The notes under the pieces: generated by a model
What the model saw: only the letters and a program-made list of their open reading frames with translations
What the model was told of the DNA's origin: nothing
Database searches by the model: none
Translations under genes and position numbers: made by a program
Part shown: positions 6,217-13,659 of the stretch, one piece after another
How the letters are laid out: every line of letters starts with the position of its first letter
Numbering within the stretch: the stretch's first letter is position 1
Assembly: GCF_002269125.1 (NCBI RefSeq)
Contig: NZ_NQKI01000024.1
Span: 16,119-80,118, forward strand
Origin: Pseudomonas lundensis
GTDB lineage: Bacteria; Pseudomonadota; Gammaproteobacteria; Pseudomonadales; Pseudomonadaceae
Direction: 5' to 3'
DNA length: 64,000 bases

Positions 6217-6858
6217 ATGGATATCGGACAAAGCATTAGAAAAGCGCGTAAAGCCAAGGGCTTGACGCTAGAAGCTCTCGCCAACCAGGTCGACACCGAC
6301 ACGGGCAACCTGTCACGCCTTGAACGTGGCTTGCAGGGTGCGAGTCAGGAGCTACTGAAAAAGATCATGGCTGCTCTCGATATGACTATCGGGCATAGCC
6401 AGCCGCTCGATGATGGGCATTCAAATGTGCAGATGGCTTTACAGCCAAACAGAGCACCTAAGGAGTACCCGCTGATTAGCTGGGTTAATGCTGGATCGTG
6501 GGCAGAATCCCCCGAGAATTTTCAGCCAGGTGACGCAGACGAGTGGATTTCATCAACCGAAAATGCCGGTGATCATGGTTTTTGGCTCGATGTGAAAGGC
6601 GACTCGATGACCTGTTTTGGAAACCCAAGTTTTCCAGAGGGGTCCAGGATCTTGATCAGGCCAGAATCAGACTTAGTTAGCGGAAAATATTATGTCGTCC
6701 GGCTGCTAGATAGCGGAGAACAAACCTTCAAGCAGTACGTTGAAGATGCTGGGCATAAGTATCTTCGCCCGCTTAATCCGAATTACAGAACTATAGAAAT
6801 CAATGGCAACTGCCACTTTATTGGCCGCGTTGTCGACGCAAAAATGACCGGACTTTGA
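6217..6858 (+). CDS. CI-type phage repressor with S24 self-cleavage domain
   Basis: A 213-residue repressor that keeps the prophage silent. Residues 1-60 are an XRE helix-turn-helix (DTGNLSRLERG recognition region). Residues 85-213 are a LexA/S24 autoprotease domain with the cleavage pair A92-G93 (SWVNAGSWAE), catalytic Ser130 in VKGDSM and Lys172 in TFKQY. SOS induction through RecA-stimulated cleavage is therefore expected. The gene is divergent from cro-like across the OR cluster and followed 13 bases later by the immunity-like gene. Its AT content is higher than that of the neighbours. Confidence 0.93.
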   Translation: MDIGQSIRKARKAKGLTLEALANQVDTDTGNLSRLERGLQGASQELLKKIMAALDMTIGHSQPLDDGHSNVQMALQPNRAPKEYPLISWVNAGSWAESPENFQPGDADEWISSTENAGDHGFWLDVKGDSMTCFGNPSFPEGSRILIRPESDLVSGKYYVVRLLDSGEQTFKQYVEDAGHKYLRPLNPNYRTIEINGNCHFIGRVVDAKMTGL

Positions 6859-6871
6859 TAGGGACATCAAT

Positions 6872-7207
6872 ATGAAAAAGCTGACCTCTCGAATCGCATT
6901 AGCCGGGCTTATAGTTTCCGGACCTGCATGGGCGCTAACTGGTAACGACCTCATAAACATGATCCCTCAGTATGAAAAATCGGCTGGAGATTTTAGTGGC
7001 GGTATGTTTTTAGGATATGTCGTGGGTGTAGCAGAGACAGCTAATGGCGTTCTTTACTGCTCAAAATCTGGCGTAACTAACGGACAGAACGCAGCAATTG
7101 TTATCAAGTACCTCCGAAACAATCCAGAAAAGTGGGCAAATGATGCCAACTCGCTGGTGTTGAACGCCCTAATTACAGCCCACCCGCCTTGTAAAAGCAA
7201 AACCTAA
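6872..7207 (+). CDS. Secreted Rap1a/Tai-type immunity-like protein
   Basis: A 111-residue protein with a signal peptide (cleavage after AWA, about residue 21). The mature part has the pattern of the Rap1a/Tai family of periplasmic proteins that neutralise type VI amidase effectors: FLGYVVGVAETANGVLYC with Cys63, then an IVIKYLRNNPEKW helix, then a terminal ALITAHPPC with Cys107. It lies 13 bases after cI on the same strand with its own terminator, so it should be expressed from the lysogen as a moron. The cognate effector, if any, is not in the window. Confidence 0.78.
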   Translation: MKKLTSRIALAGLIVSGPAWALTGNDLINMIPQYEKSAGDFSGGMFLGYVVGVAETANGVLYCSKSGVTNGQNAAIVIKYLRNNPEKWANDANSLVLNALITAHPPCKSKT

Positions 7208-7228
7208 AAATCCTCACTAATTAAGCAT

Positions 7229-7251
7229 ACCCGCCTTGAGCGGGTTTTTTT
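7229..7251 (+). terminator. Terminator after the cI - immunity-like unit
   Basis: CCCGC and GCGGG pair around a short loop and are followed by seven T residues. It closes the lysogenic transcript before the OL/PL region. Confidence 0.9.
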
Positions 7252-7267
7252 CGTCCCAAGAAAATAA

Positions 7268-7330
7268 TCTGCGCTTGACGCAGAAAATAATCTGCGCATA
7301 ATGCAACCTGTGTTCTGCGCTGCACGCAGA
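7268..7330 (+). promoter_or_regulatory. OL/PL-like operators and rightward early promoter
   Basis: Three 17-bp copies of the repressor site lie at 7268-7284 (TCTGCGCTTGACGCAGA), 7291-7307 and 7314-7330 (TCTGCGCTGCACGCAGA). A promoter TTGACG (7275-7280), 16 bp, CATAAT (7297-7302) is embedded so that one operator covers the -35 and another the -10. It would drive the rightward operon from 7603 to the integrase and be shut by CI. Confidence 0.85.
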
Positions 7331-7602
7331 TTGTAGCCGCTGTAAAACCACACAAACACCGCTCTTTAGCTCCAACGCATCACCACTGCCGGATCACCAC
7401 CGGCCCAGATTCAAAGGCAAGCGATGGACCGGCCTCAACGGTCCAGAGGGATGGCAACTGTCCCAGGGTGCGCAGCGCAAAGCCCCGAATCAGTTTTCCA
7501 GCGGACAAGGTCGCGGCTGGAGAGAAGGAAGCACCGGAATTTTTCACTTCTGCACCTGGGCAACCGGGTGCATTGGGAAAACAACCCTCACAGGAATACG
7601 AC
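7331..7602 (+). other. Leader of the rightward early operon
   Basis: Together with the operators, the stretch 7208-7602 holds no convincing gene. The minus frame at 7380-7697 and the plus frames before 7603 look like shadows. A leader hairpin is found at 7551-7572. I see no recognisable antitermination site. Confidence 0.6.
7540..7583 (+). repeat. Early-operon leader hairpin 1
   Basis: TTTTTCACTTC precedes a stem TGCACC/GGTGCA extended by three pairs and closed by a GCAA tetraloop, then GGGAAAAC. The same arrangement recurs at 7812-7850 and, weaker, at 8649-8681. All three lie shortly before a start codon. Confidence 0.6.
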
Positions 7603-7806
7603 ATGAATAGCACCACCAAACTCGGCAGCAAAATCAAAGTCGGCGACCTGATGTACGTTGGCCTTAATGGTCGCATCGGAAAAATCATCGAGTTCAAAGC
7701 ACACCCGGGCTGGCCTGGTCTCCCCGGCCATACAGGCCGCGTGGCGATTACGGACCGGGGCTCAATAACAATCGGCGATCAGCATGTTTGCCGAGTTCCT
7801 GCGTAA
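7603..7806 (+). CDS. Small phage early protein
   Basis: A 67-residue protein starting at ATG 7603 with AGGA nine bases upstream. It has a basic N-terminus and a beta-rich body (KVGDLMYVGLNGRIGKIIEF, then GRVAITDRGSITIGD), suggestive of a small barrel. It is the first gene of the rightward operon, the place lambda uses for N, but it lacks the Arg-rich motif of N proteins. I do not recognise the family. Confidence 0.65.
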   Translation: MNSTTKLGSKIKVGDLMYVGLNGRIGKIIEFKAHPGWPGLPGHTGRVAITDRGSITIGDQHVCRVPA

Positions 7807-7811
7807 CGGGC

Positions 7812-7850
7812 TTTTTCACTTCTGCCACCGCATCGGTGGCAGAGGGAAAC
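7812..7850 (+). repeat. Early-operon leader hairpin 2
   Basis: CTTTTTCACTTC is followed by a perfect ten-base-pair stem TCTGCCACCG/CGGTGGCAGA with a CAT loop and then GGGAAACC. This is the best conserved of the three leader hairpins. It overlaps no gene and ends 28 bases before the next start. Confidence 0.65.
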
Positions 7851-7877
7851 CAACCAAACGCCACCTTGGAGGCGACC

Positions 7878-8165
7878 ATGACTTACGAAGTGATTGTTGA
7901 AGGGTTTGTCCTCCAGGTGGAGGTTACGAACTGCGAAAACACCCCGCCCAACCCGAACAGCTGGGCCAGTGATTGGGATTTTCAGGGCAGCCGCGAACTG
8001 GAATTCGTTGTTGTTTCAGGCATCACTTATGACACCGACGGTGTGCGGATGGATGCCCCGGCCAGCGAACTGGCAGATGCGGCCGAACAATACGAAAAGC
8101 AGATCGAGGCCGAACTCTGGCGCCAGATCGACAGCCACACGCATCGGCAACGGTGGGCAGCATGA
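7878..8165 (+). CDS. Phage early hypothetical protein
   Basis: A 95-residue acidic protein beginning at ATG 7878, preceded by GGAGG five bases upstream. Residues 1-15 are hydrophobic beta-strand-like (VIVEGFVLQVEV), followed by a Trp-rich loop and a charged C-terminal helix. The stop overlaps the next start (ATGA). I do not recognise the family. It belongs to the block of small accessory genes between the early promoter and the recombination genes. Confidence 0.65.
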   Translation: MTYEVIVEGFVLQVEVTNCENTPPNPNSWASDWDFQGSRELEFVVVSGITYDTDGVRMDAPASELADAAEQYEKQIEAELWRQIDSHTHRQRWAA

Positions 8166-8395
8166 GCCGTGCCCACATCATTGCAGTAGGCATGATCAAT
8201 TCACGATTTGTTGAGCTGCTCGCAGGCAACACCTCTGCGCAACTGCACGCCGAAACGAGCATGGCCATAGAAATGGCCCACTCACTGGGTGCGATCGATA
8301 CCAGCGAACACCGACATTTTGTGGCCCGGCAAGACCGAATCCTTGAGCGCCAGCATCAAGACCTTATGGCTAAGTTGGAGGGGTTTCGAGCATGA
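8162..8395 (+). CDS. Phage early hypothetical protein
   Basis: A 77-residue, mostly helical protein (MAIEMAHSLGAIDTSEHRHF region) coupled to the gene before it and the gene after it by ATGA overlaps. The ATG at 8162 is preferred to an earlier in-frame start because of that overlap. No motif is recognised. Confidence 0.65.
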   Translation: MSRAHIIAVGMINSRFVELLAGNTSAQLHAETSMAIEMAHSLGAIDTSEHRHFVARQDRILERQHQDLMAKLEGFRA

Positions 8396-8526
8396 CCATC
8401 ATCGCCACCAACCGAAAATCACTCATCCAAGCCCTGCACCGTCAGGGCTTTTTTCTGGTTAACGAATTGCCCCGCCCGATTCGTATTGAAGTACGGCGCG
8501 GTATGTTGATCGCGAGGGTGTCATGA
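8392..8526 (+). CDS. 44-residue phage protein
   Basis: A short frame from ATG 8392 to TGA 8526 that overlaps both neighbours by four bases (ATGA). It encodes a basic peptide (IIATNRKSLIQALHRQGFFL start, RIEVRRGMLIARVS end). The strict coupling in a chain of four genes is the main support. The function is unknown. Confidence 0.55.
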   Translation: MTIIATNRKSLIQALHRQGFFLVNELPRPIRIEVRRGMLIARVS

Positions 8527-8639
8527 CCAACCGCCAACGTCAGCGCCGCTGTCTGCTGTGGCGAGGCTCATTCCCTGCCCTCGCCATCTTCGCCGTCCTG
8601 ATGCTGCTCAGCGCTTTCGCTGATCGGATCACCCAATAA
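8523..8639 (+). CDS. 38-residue small membrane protein
   Basis: A short frame from ATG 8523 to TAA 8639 that overlaps the preceding gene by ATGA. It has a basic N-terminus (MTNRQRQRRCLLWRG) and then one hydrophobic helix (FPALAIFAVLMLLSAFA), so it should sit in the inner membrane with its N-terminus inside. The function is unknown. Confidence 0.55.
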   Translation: MTNRQRQRRCLLWRGSFPALAIFAVLMLLSAFADRITQ

Positions 8640-8648
8640 CCCCTCCCC

Positions 8649-8681
8649 TTTTCAATGCTGCGCACGTCGCGGCAAGGAAAC
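8649..8681 (+). repeat. Early-operon leader hairpin 3
   Basis: TTTTCAA precedes a seven-pair stem TGCTGCG/CGCGGCA with a CACGT loop, followed by AGGAAAC, which also serves as the ribosome binding site of recT. It is a looser version of the hairpins at 7540 and 7812. Confidence 0.5.
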
Positions 8682-8685
8682 TCTT

Positions 8686-9447
8686 GTGTCCGAATTAGCC
8701 ATCAAGCCCACGTTCAGCCTGGCACCGCAAAACCTCGACGAGGCATTGAAGTTCGCCGACTACCTCGCGAACTCCGACATTGTCCCGAAGGACTTTCAGA
8801 AAAAGCCCGCCAATATCCTGGTGGCCGTGCAGTGGGGTATGGAACTGGGCTTGCAGCCCATGCAGGCCATGCAAAGCATCGCGGTCATCAACGGGCGCCC
8901 ATCGCTCTGGGGTGACGCGGTAATCGCTCTGGTCCGCAGCTCGCCGCTGTGTGAGTACGTGTACGAGACCGACGACGGCGAGACGGCTTCCTGCCGGGTG
9001 AAGCGTGTCGGAGAGGACGAGCAGACCCGTACGTTCAGCATGAACGATGCCCAGCAGGCCGGCCTCAAGGGCAAGCAAGGCCCTTGGGCGCAGTATCCGA
9101 AACGAATGCGCCAGATGCGCGCCCGGTCCTTTGCTCTGCGAGACGTATTCCCCGACGTGCTGCGCGGCATGCCGATGGCCGAGGAAGTCCAGGATATCCC
9201 AACCGAGCGCGAGCTCAACCAGACCCACGCCCGTAAAGCCGAAGAGCCGAAGGTGCTGCCGGCCTACCCCGACAGCAAGCTGGAGGAAAACGCGGAGAAA
9301 TGGCGCGGAATGATCGCGCAGAACCGCACAAGCCCCGAACACCTGCTGGCGAACCTCACCAGTAAATACGTCGTTACCCCTGAGCAAGAAGAGCGCATCC
9401 GCGCCCTTACCCCTATCGAAGGAGAAGCCACCGATGAAAGTGCATAA
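8686..9447 (+). CDS. recT: RecT-family single-strand annealing protein
   Basis: A 253-residue recombinase that anneals complementary single strands in phage recombination. The core pattern of the RecT family is present at about residues 40-90 (NILVAVQWGMELGLQPMQAM, then IAVINGRPSLWGDAVIALVR), and an Arg-rich helix follows (PKRMRQMRARSFALRDVFP). The start is GTG, with AAGGAAA at the right distance inside leader hairpin 3. It overlaps the exonuclease gene by 14 bases, the usual exonuclease/annealase pairing. Confidence 0.85.
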   Translation: MSELAIKPTFSLAPQNLDEALKFADYLANSDIVPKDFQKKPANILVAVQWGMELGLQPMQAMQSIAVINGRPSLWGDAVIALVRSSPLCEYVYETDDGETASCRVKRVGEDEQTRTFSMNDAQQAGLKGKQGPWAQYPKRMRQMRARSFALRDVFPDVLRGMPMAEEVQDIPTERELNQTHARKAEEPKVLPAYPDSKLEENAEKWRGMIAQNRTSPEHLLANLTSKYVVTPEQEERIRALTPIEGEATDESA

Positions 9448-11077
9448 CGTTCAGCAAGGCACGCCCGAGTGGCATGCTCTTCGTTCCAGCTATTTCACCG
9501 CTTCGGAGGCGCCCGCGATGATGGGCGCTTCGAAGTTCCAGACCCGCAACGATCTGCTGACCATGAAGAAAACCGGCATTGTTCCGGACGTCAACCCGCA
9601 GCAACAGGCCGCATTTGACCGTGGCCACGCCACTGAGGAAATGGCGCGCCCCTTGGTCGAGGAAATGATCGGCGAGGAGCTTTACCCCATCGTCGGTACC
9701 AGCGGCAACCTGCTGGCCTCCATGGACGGCGCCACGATGCTGGGTGACGTACTGTTTGAGCATAAGCTGTGGAACGAGAAGGTCGTGACGCAGATCCGCG
9801 CCGGCGAGCTGGATCCCCACTACTACTGGCAGTTGGAACAGCAGCTGCTGGTGAGTGGGGCCGAACGCGTGATTTTCGTCTGCTCCGACGGCACCAAAAA
9901 CAGGTTCGCGCACCTGGAATACAGCCCGGTTGCCGGTCGTCGTGAGCAGCTGGTCGCTGGCTGGGCCCAGTTCGAGCAGGACCTTGGCGAATTTGTGGTC
10001 AAGGAAGCCAAGGTCGAAGCGATTGGCGCTGCCCCCGATCAACTGCCGGCGCTGCGAATCGACGTAACCGGCATGGTCACCGCCAGCAACTTGGACGCGT
10101 TCAAGTCCCACGCCCTGGCTGTAATTGGCGATATCAACACCGATCTGTCGACCGACAAGGACTTCGCCGATGCGGACGCCACCGTGAAGTGGTGCGGCGA
10201 GGTTGAAGAAAAGTTGAAGGCAGCCAAAGAGCACGCACTGAGCCAAACCGAAAGCATCGACGTGCTGTTCAAGGCCATCGACGACATCACAGCAGAGACT
10301 CGACGCAAGCGCCTGGAGCTGGAAAAGCTGATCAAAGCGCGCAAGGACATAATCCGTAGCGATATTGTCATGGATGCCGCGAAGGCCTTGCAGGCGCACA
10401 TCGACCAGATCAACGAGACGCTGAACAGCCGGATCCGGATGCCGAGAGTGTCGGCGGATTTCGCAGGCGCCATCAAGGGCAAACGCACCATCGACAGCCT
10501 TAAGGAAGCCGCCAACGCCGAGCTGGCCCGCGCCAAGATCGAGGCCAGCCGCATTGCTGACCTGATTCGAGCGAACCTGAAAAGCCTGAACGAACTGGCC
10601 ATTAAGCACGGCTTCCTGTTTCACGATGCGCAGGAACTGGTGCTCAAGGCCAACGATGACCTGGTGGCGCTGATCAAGGTCCGGATCAACGAGCACGAAC
10701 TGCAGCAGGCGGAGCTCAAGCGCCAGGAAGAGGAAAAGGCGCAGCAGCTCGCAGCCCAACAGCGACAGAAGGCCGCTGAACCGGTTGTTGAACAGCCAGT
10801 GAAAGCCCCGCAAGAGCCGGAGCTGGTCGCCGCCACGCCGATCAAGACGACTGCAGCAGCTCAGCAGCCCGTCGATGATGGTCAGCGCATCAAGCTTGGC
10901 GATATCAGCACTCGCCTGGGCTTCACATTGTCCGCCGAGTTCCTGCGCTCTTTGGGATTCGAAGCGGTGGAGCGCAAGCAAGGCGCCCAGCTGTACCGCG
11001 CCAGTGACTTCCCACGCATCTGCGTCGCCCTGGTCCACCACATCCAGGCAGTACAGGCCAACCAGGTCGCAGCCTGA
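9434..11077 (+). CDS. YqaJ-type viral exonuclease with long helical C-terminal region
   Basis: A 547-residue protein. Residues 1-190 match lambda-exonuclease/YqaJ nucleases: QQGTPEWHALRSSYFTASEA at the start, FDRGHATEE, and the metal-binding FEHKLW (E-x-K). It would make single strands for the RecT partner. Residues 230-450 are highly charged and helical, probably coiled coil. The last 60 residues form a small separate domain after an Ala/Pro/Gln linker. The size is much larger than lambda exonuclease (226 residues). A long antisense frame at 9413-11041 is a shadow. Confidence 0.85.
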   Translation: MKVHNVQQGTPEWHALRSSYFTASEAPAMMGASKFQTRNDLLTMKKTGIVPDVNPQQQAAFDRGHATEEMARPLVEEMIGEELYPIVGTSGNLLASMDGATMLGDVLFEHKLWNEKVVTQIRAGELDPHYYWQLEQQLLVSGAERVIFVCSDGTKNRFAHLEYSPVAGRREQLVAGWAQFEQDLGEFVVKEAKVEAIGAAPDQLPALRIDVTGMVTASNLDAFKSHALAVIGDINTDLSTDKDFADADATVKWCGEVEEKLKAAKEHALSQTESIDVLFKAIDDITAETRRKRLELEKLIKARKDIIRSDIVMDAAKALQAHIDQINETLNSRIRMPRVSADFAGAIKGKRTIDSLKEAANAELARAKIEASRIADLIRANLKSLNELAIKHGFLFHDAQELVLKANDDLVALIKVRINEHELQQAELKRQEEEKAQQLAAQQRQKAAEPVVEQPVKAPQEPELVAATPIKTTAAAQQPVDDGQRIKLGDISTRLGFTLSAEFLRSLGFEAVERKQGAQLYRASDFPRICVALVHHIQAVQANQVAA

Positions 11078-11079
11078 TC

Positions 11080-11280
11080 ATGGCTGCCCAGTCCATCCTC
11101 GACATCTACGACAGTGTCGAGGAGTTCTCCGGGATCCTTGTCTCCGCTGAGCTGCATGCCAGCGGCGGATGGGAACTGGAATTCGTCGAGAACATCCGCG
11201 CCAGCTTCAAGCGTTACGGCGCCCACACCAATCTGAGCCCCGCTCAACAATCGAAGCTTGAGCGCATCGCCAAGCACTGA
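11080..11280 (+). CDS. Phage hypothetical protein
   Basis: A 66-residue acidic protein starting two bases after the exonuclease stop. It contains a helix (SILDIYDSVEEFSGIL) and a basic C-terminal end. It lies in the recombination operon and is probably translated by coupling. The function is unknown. Confidence 0.6.
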   Translation: MAAQSILDIYDSVEEFSGILVSAELHASGGWELEFVENIRASFKRYGAHTNLSPAQQSKLERIAKH

Positions 11281-11289
11281 GGAATGCCC

Positions 11290-12105
11290 ATGAAAGCTGA
11301 ACACAATGCAATTATCGAGCGCGCAAAGCTGGGCGGATATGAGCCGTCCATGATTGCGCATGAGCTGCTTGTGCACGACCTGGTGCAGGCGGCACTGTTT
11401 GAGTTCCGCAATGTTCGAGCGCCGTTTCACAGTCTGAACGAAGGCCAGCAACAGGAAGTCATCGACCGGGTGACTGACGCTGCGGAAAAGTCTGTTTATA
11501 ACGCCATCAGCATCATCAGCTCCCGCAACGTCGACACCATCCCGGTGACCATCGTTGACGCAAAGTTCAAAGCCAAGGCAATCACGGTAACTGCCGCCAT
11601 CGATGCACAAGATCCGAACCGGCACGGCCTGATCGATGTGGCTGGGCGTCTGTGTCTGCTGGTGCTGGCTCCGAACGATTACGCCGAAGGTCTGGACGGC
11701 ATCAAGGCTGAGCGTGATCAGCCGGACTTACCACTACATGTCAGCGATATCACCGGCAGCCTGTTCGAACACAGGGCGACAGGATCGGGCGAACCGGTCG
11801 GTGGACACCCACTTGGCAGCGCCACTGAACTGGCCGAGCGCACCGGTGGTGCTAGCGGCGCCGACCTGGACAAAGAGTTCGGCGAGTTCACCTACGACGA
11901 TGCCAAGCAATTGATCGTGCTCAAGTCCAACAACAAGGCGTTCAAGGGTCACTGGGTGCAAAGCCGACTGGCCATCGATAGCGACAAGACCGCCACCCTG
12001 CTGCTGCGGCTGCTCGATGACAAAGTGGTCGAGATCGAAACCGAGGGTGAATCGGCATTTGACCACAGCTTCAAGGTCATCGCCGCGCTGGAAGACGTCG
12101 TCTGA
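11290..12105 (+). CDS. Phage hypothetical protein in the recombination operon
   Basis: A 271-residue protein. The ATG at 11290 is chosen over 11284 because GAGGA is then correctly spaced. Residues 1-130 are mainly helical with a segment of regular strands (VTIVDAKFKAKAITVTAAI). Residues 150-185 are a low-complexity Gly/Ala linker. Residues 190-271 form a second acidic domain. No catalytic motif is recognised. Its place after RecT and the exonuclease suggests an accessory in DNA metabolism, which is inference only. Confidence 0.6.
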   Translation: MKAEHNAIIERAKLGGYEPSMIAHELLVHDLVQAALFEFRNVRAPFHSLNEGQQQEVIDRVTDAAEKSVYNAISIISSRNVDTIPVTIVDAKFKAKAITVTAAIDAQDPNRHGLIDVAGRLCLLVLAPNDYAEGLDGIKAERDQPDLPLHVSDITGSLFEHRATGSGEPVGGHPLGSATELAERTGGASGADLDKEFGEFTYDDAKQLIVLKSNNKAFKGHWVQSRLAIDSDKTATLLLRLLDDKVVEIETEGESAFDHSFKVIAALEDVV

Positions 12106-12127
12106 CTCTCCCGCCCCAACACCACCA

Positions 12128-12151
12128 GGCGCCAACGCGGCGCCTTCTTTT
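12128..12151 (+). terminator. Weak intrinsic terminator or processing hairpin
   Basis: GGCGCC/GGCGCC with an AACGC loop is followed by TTCTTTT. It lies between two genes of the same operon, so read-through must occur if both are expressed from PL. Confidence 0.55.
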
Positions 12152-12170
12152 CGCCTATAGGAAATGCCCC

Positions 12171-12779
12171 ATGAATCTGATTACCCCGTACGACACCGAA
12201 ACCACCGGCCTGCCGCTGTTCCGCGATCCAAGCGACGATCCACGTCAACCGCACCTGGTGGACATTTGCATTCTTGCCTTCAACGCCGACGGCACTCTGG
12301 TCGATTCCTTCGAAGCCATGGTTCGCCCAGATGGCTGGGTGATCCCTGCCGAAGTAACCGCGATCCACGGCATCACAAACGAAATGGCGATGGACTTAGG
12401 TATTCCCGAGTCAGAAGCATTGGATGGTTTCATGGCCATTCATGACCGTGCGGGCCTGCGGGTAGCCCACAACATCAGCTTCGATGATCGAATCATGCGC
12501 ATTGCCCTGTCGCGGTACCGGGGCAAGGAAGCAGCCGATGCATTCAAAACCACTCCAGGCTACTGCACATGCCAGTCCAGCAAGAACCTGGTTCAGTGCC
12601 CGCCCACTGAAAAAATGATTCGCGCCGGTTTCGGTAAGCAGTTCAAGCAGCCTACGGTTGCCGAGGCGCTGCGGCACTTCACCGGCGAAGAACTTGTCGG
12701 CGGTCACCGCGCGCGACCTGATACCGAGGCGTGCACCCGCGTTTACTTCGCCATGAACCCGCCTGTTTTGGTGGCGTAA
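12171..12779 (+). CDS. DEDDh-type 3'-5' exonuclease
   Basis: A 202-residue nuclease of the RNase T / DNA polymerase III epsilon superfamily. The motifs are YDTETTGLP (Asp8, Glu10), the second motif AHNISFDDR, and a final GGHRARPDTEAC with the catalytic His and Asp. It would trim 3' ends of DNA or RNA in the phage recombination operon. The start is at 12171 with AGGAAA upstream. It ends four bases before a shared terminator. Confidence 0.85.
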   Translation: MNLITPYDTETTGLPLFRDPSDDPRQPHLVDICILAFNADGTLVDSFEAMVRPDGWVIPAEVTAIHGITNEMAMDLGIPESEALDGFMAIHDRAGLRVAHNISFDDRIMRIALSRYRGKEAADAFKTTPGYCTCQSSKNLVQCPPTEKMIRAGFGKQFKQPTVAEALRHFTGEELVGGHRARPDTEACTRVYFAMNPPVLVA

Positions 12780-12782
12780 TAG

Positions 12783-12805
12783 AAACGCCCCAAAAGAGGC
12801 GTTTA
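12783..12805. terminator. Bidirectional terminator between convergent genes
   Basis: AAACGCC and GGCGTTT pair around a short A-rich loop, with T-rich runs on the plus side and complementary A-rich sequence for the minus transcript. It separates the exonuclease gene from the convergent gene at 12807-13082. Confidence 0.75.
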
Positions 12806-12806
12806 T

Positions 12807-13082
12807 TTACTCAGGCTTTTGACCATTCCCCACGCTTAGACCCCGATCTATCCCCCAATCAAGCGCCTGATCAATTGTCATACCGAGAACATTGTCGGTG
12901 TAATCCTCAACAATAGGTTTCCCTGCACCGGTATACACACCAACAAAAAGCTGCTTTGTACCGTCGTCTAAAGTTCTAGCACGTACATCAACTTGAGTGC
13001 CATTTTGGAGCTTCAACTCCTTACTGTTGAAATTGGCATGCACAGCTGCCCAGTCAAAATACGTCTGTGTTCTTTGAAACAT
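12807..13082 (-). CDS. Oppositely oriented small phage gene (possible moron)
   Basis: A 91-residue protein encoded against the direction of the whole rightward operon. The ATG at 13082 follows AGGGGATTGGGAA. It is polar, with a beta-rich middle (VDVRARTLDDGTKQLFVGVY) and an acidic end. The upstream DNA (13083-13162) is AT-rich and could hold its own promoter. Orientation, base composition and private terminator are typical of moron genes added to prophages. No family is recognised. Confidence 0.6.
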   Translation of the reverse strand: MFQRTQTYFDWAAVHANFNSKELKLQNGTQVDVRARTLDDGTKQLFVGVYTGAGKPIVEDYTDNVLGMTIDQALDWGIDRGLSVGNGQKPE

Positions 13083-13162
13083 TTCCCAATCCCCTAAACA
13101 TTGTTTGAGTAGGGAGTAAGGCACACGGACTAAAAATACTCCAACTCAGAGTTGCTCCTTTT

Positions 13163-13468
13163 ATGAACCCAATCGCACAGCGGGCGCTTGATCGTGCCCG
13201 CGAATCTGCTCCGCCTGCCCTGATAGCTCCGATTCAGGCCAATCCGTCACTGCCAGAGCTAATCATCACCGGCCCCATCAACCGCATCATGGAGCTTGAG
13301 GGCAAGCGTTTTGCACTTGAAGTGGTGCAGGCCCTCGGCTCATCCATACGCAATCCATCAGTCGTCAAGCAGGTAATTGGCAACCTCACACGAACCGCCG
13401 TCGCACAGCCATCCAGTTACGCAAGCGGTATCAAATTAGTCATCGATCTGTTGAAGGGGGCGTCATGA
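13163..13468 (+). CDS. Phage hypothetical protein
   Basis: A 101-residue protein, mostly helical (ELEGKRFALEVVQALGSS), with no membrane segment. The next gene starts inside its stop (ATGA). It begins the short operon that leads to the excisionase-like gene and integrase. The function is unknown. Confidence 0.6.
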   Translation: MNPIAQRALDRARESAPPALIAPIQANPSLPELIITGPINRIMELEGKRFALEVVQALGSSIRNPSVVKQVIGNLTRTAVAQPSSYASGIKLVIDLLKGAS

Positions 13469-13659
13469 GCGAGCTCTCCGACCGATACAACAGCCTGCCG
13501 TTCAAAGATCGACAAATGCTCAACGCCCTGATGGTCGAAGCTGAAATTCGATTCATCGAACTTGAGAAAAAACGCATGTTGGCCGACATCCGCAAGAACG
13601 TCAGGGTCATCAATGACCGAGTGAAAAACATGCGGCGCCACCTGGAAACGTTGCCATGA
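13465..13659 (+). CDS. Small helical phage protein
   Basis: A 64-residue protein made of two charged helices (MLNALMVEAEIRFIELEKKR and IRKNVRVINDRVKNMRRH), likely a coiled-coil dimer. It is coupled by ATGA to the gene before and the gene after. The function is unknown. Confidence 0.6.
   Translation: MSELSDRYNSLPFKDRQMLNALMVEAEIRFIELEKKRMLADIRKNVRVINDRVKNMRRHLETLP

Noticed and set aside
7380..7697. 105-codon minus-strand frame in the early leader
   Set aside because: It crosses the start of a plus-strand gene and a leader hairpin and has no ribosome binding site or family features.
9413..11041. 542-codon minus-strand frame opposite the YqaJ-type exonuclease
   Set aside because: The plus-strand gene has nuclease motifs and operon coupling. 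The minus frame is Leu/Gln/His-rich with no recognisable domain.
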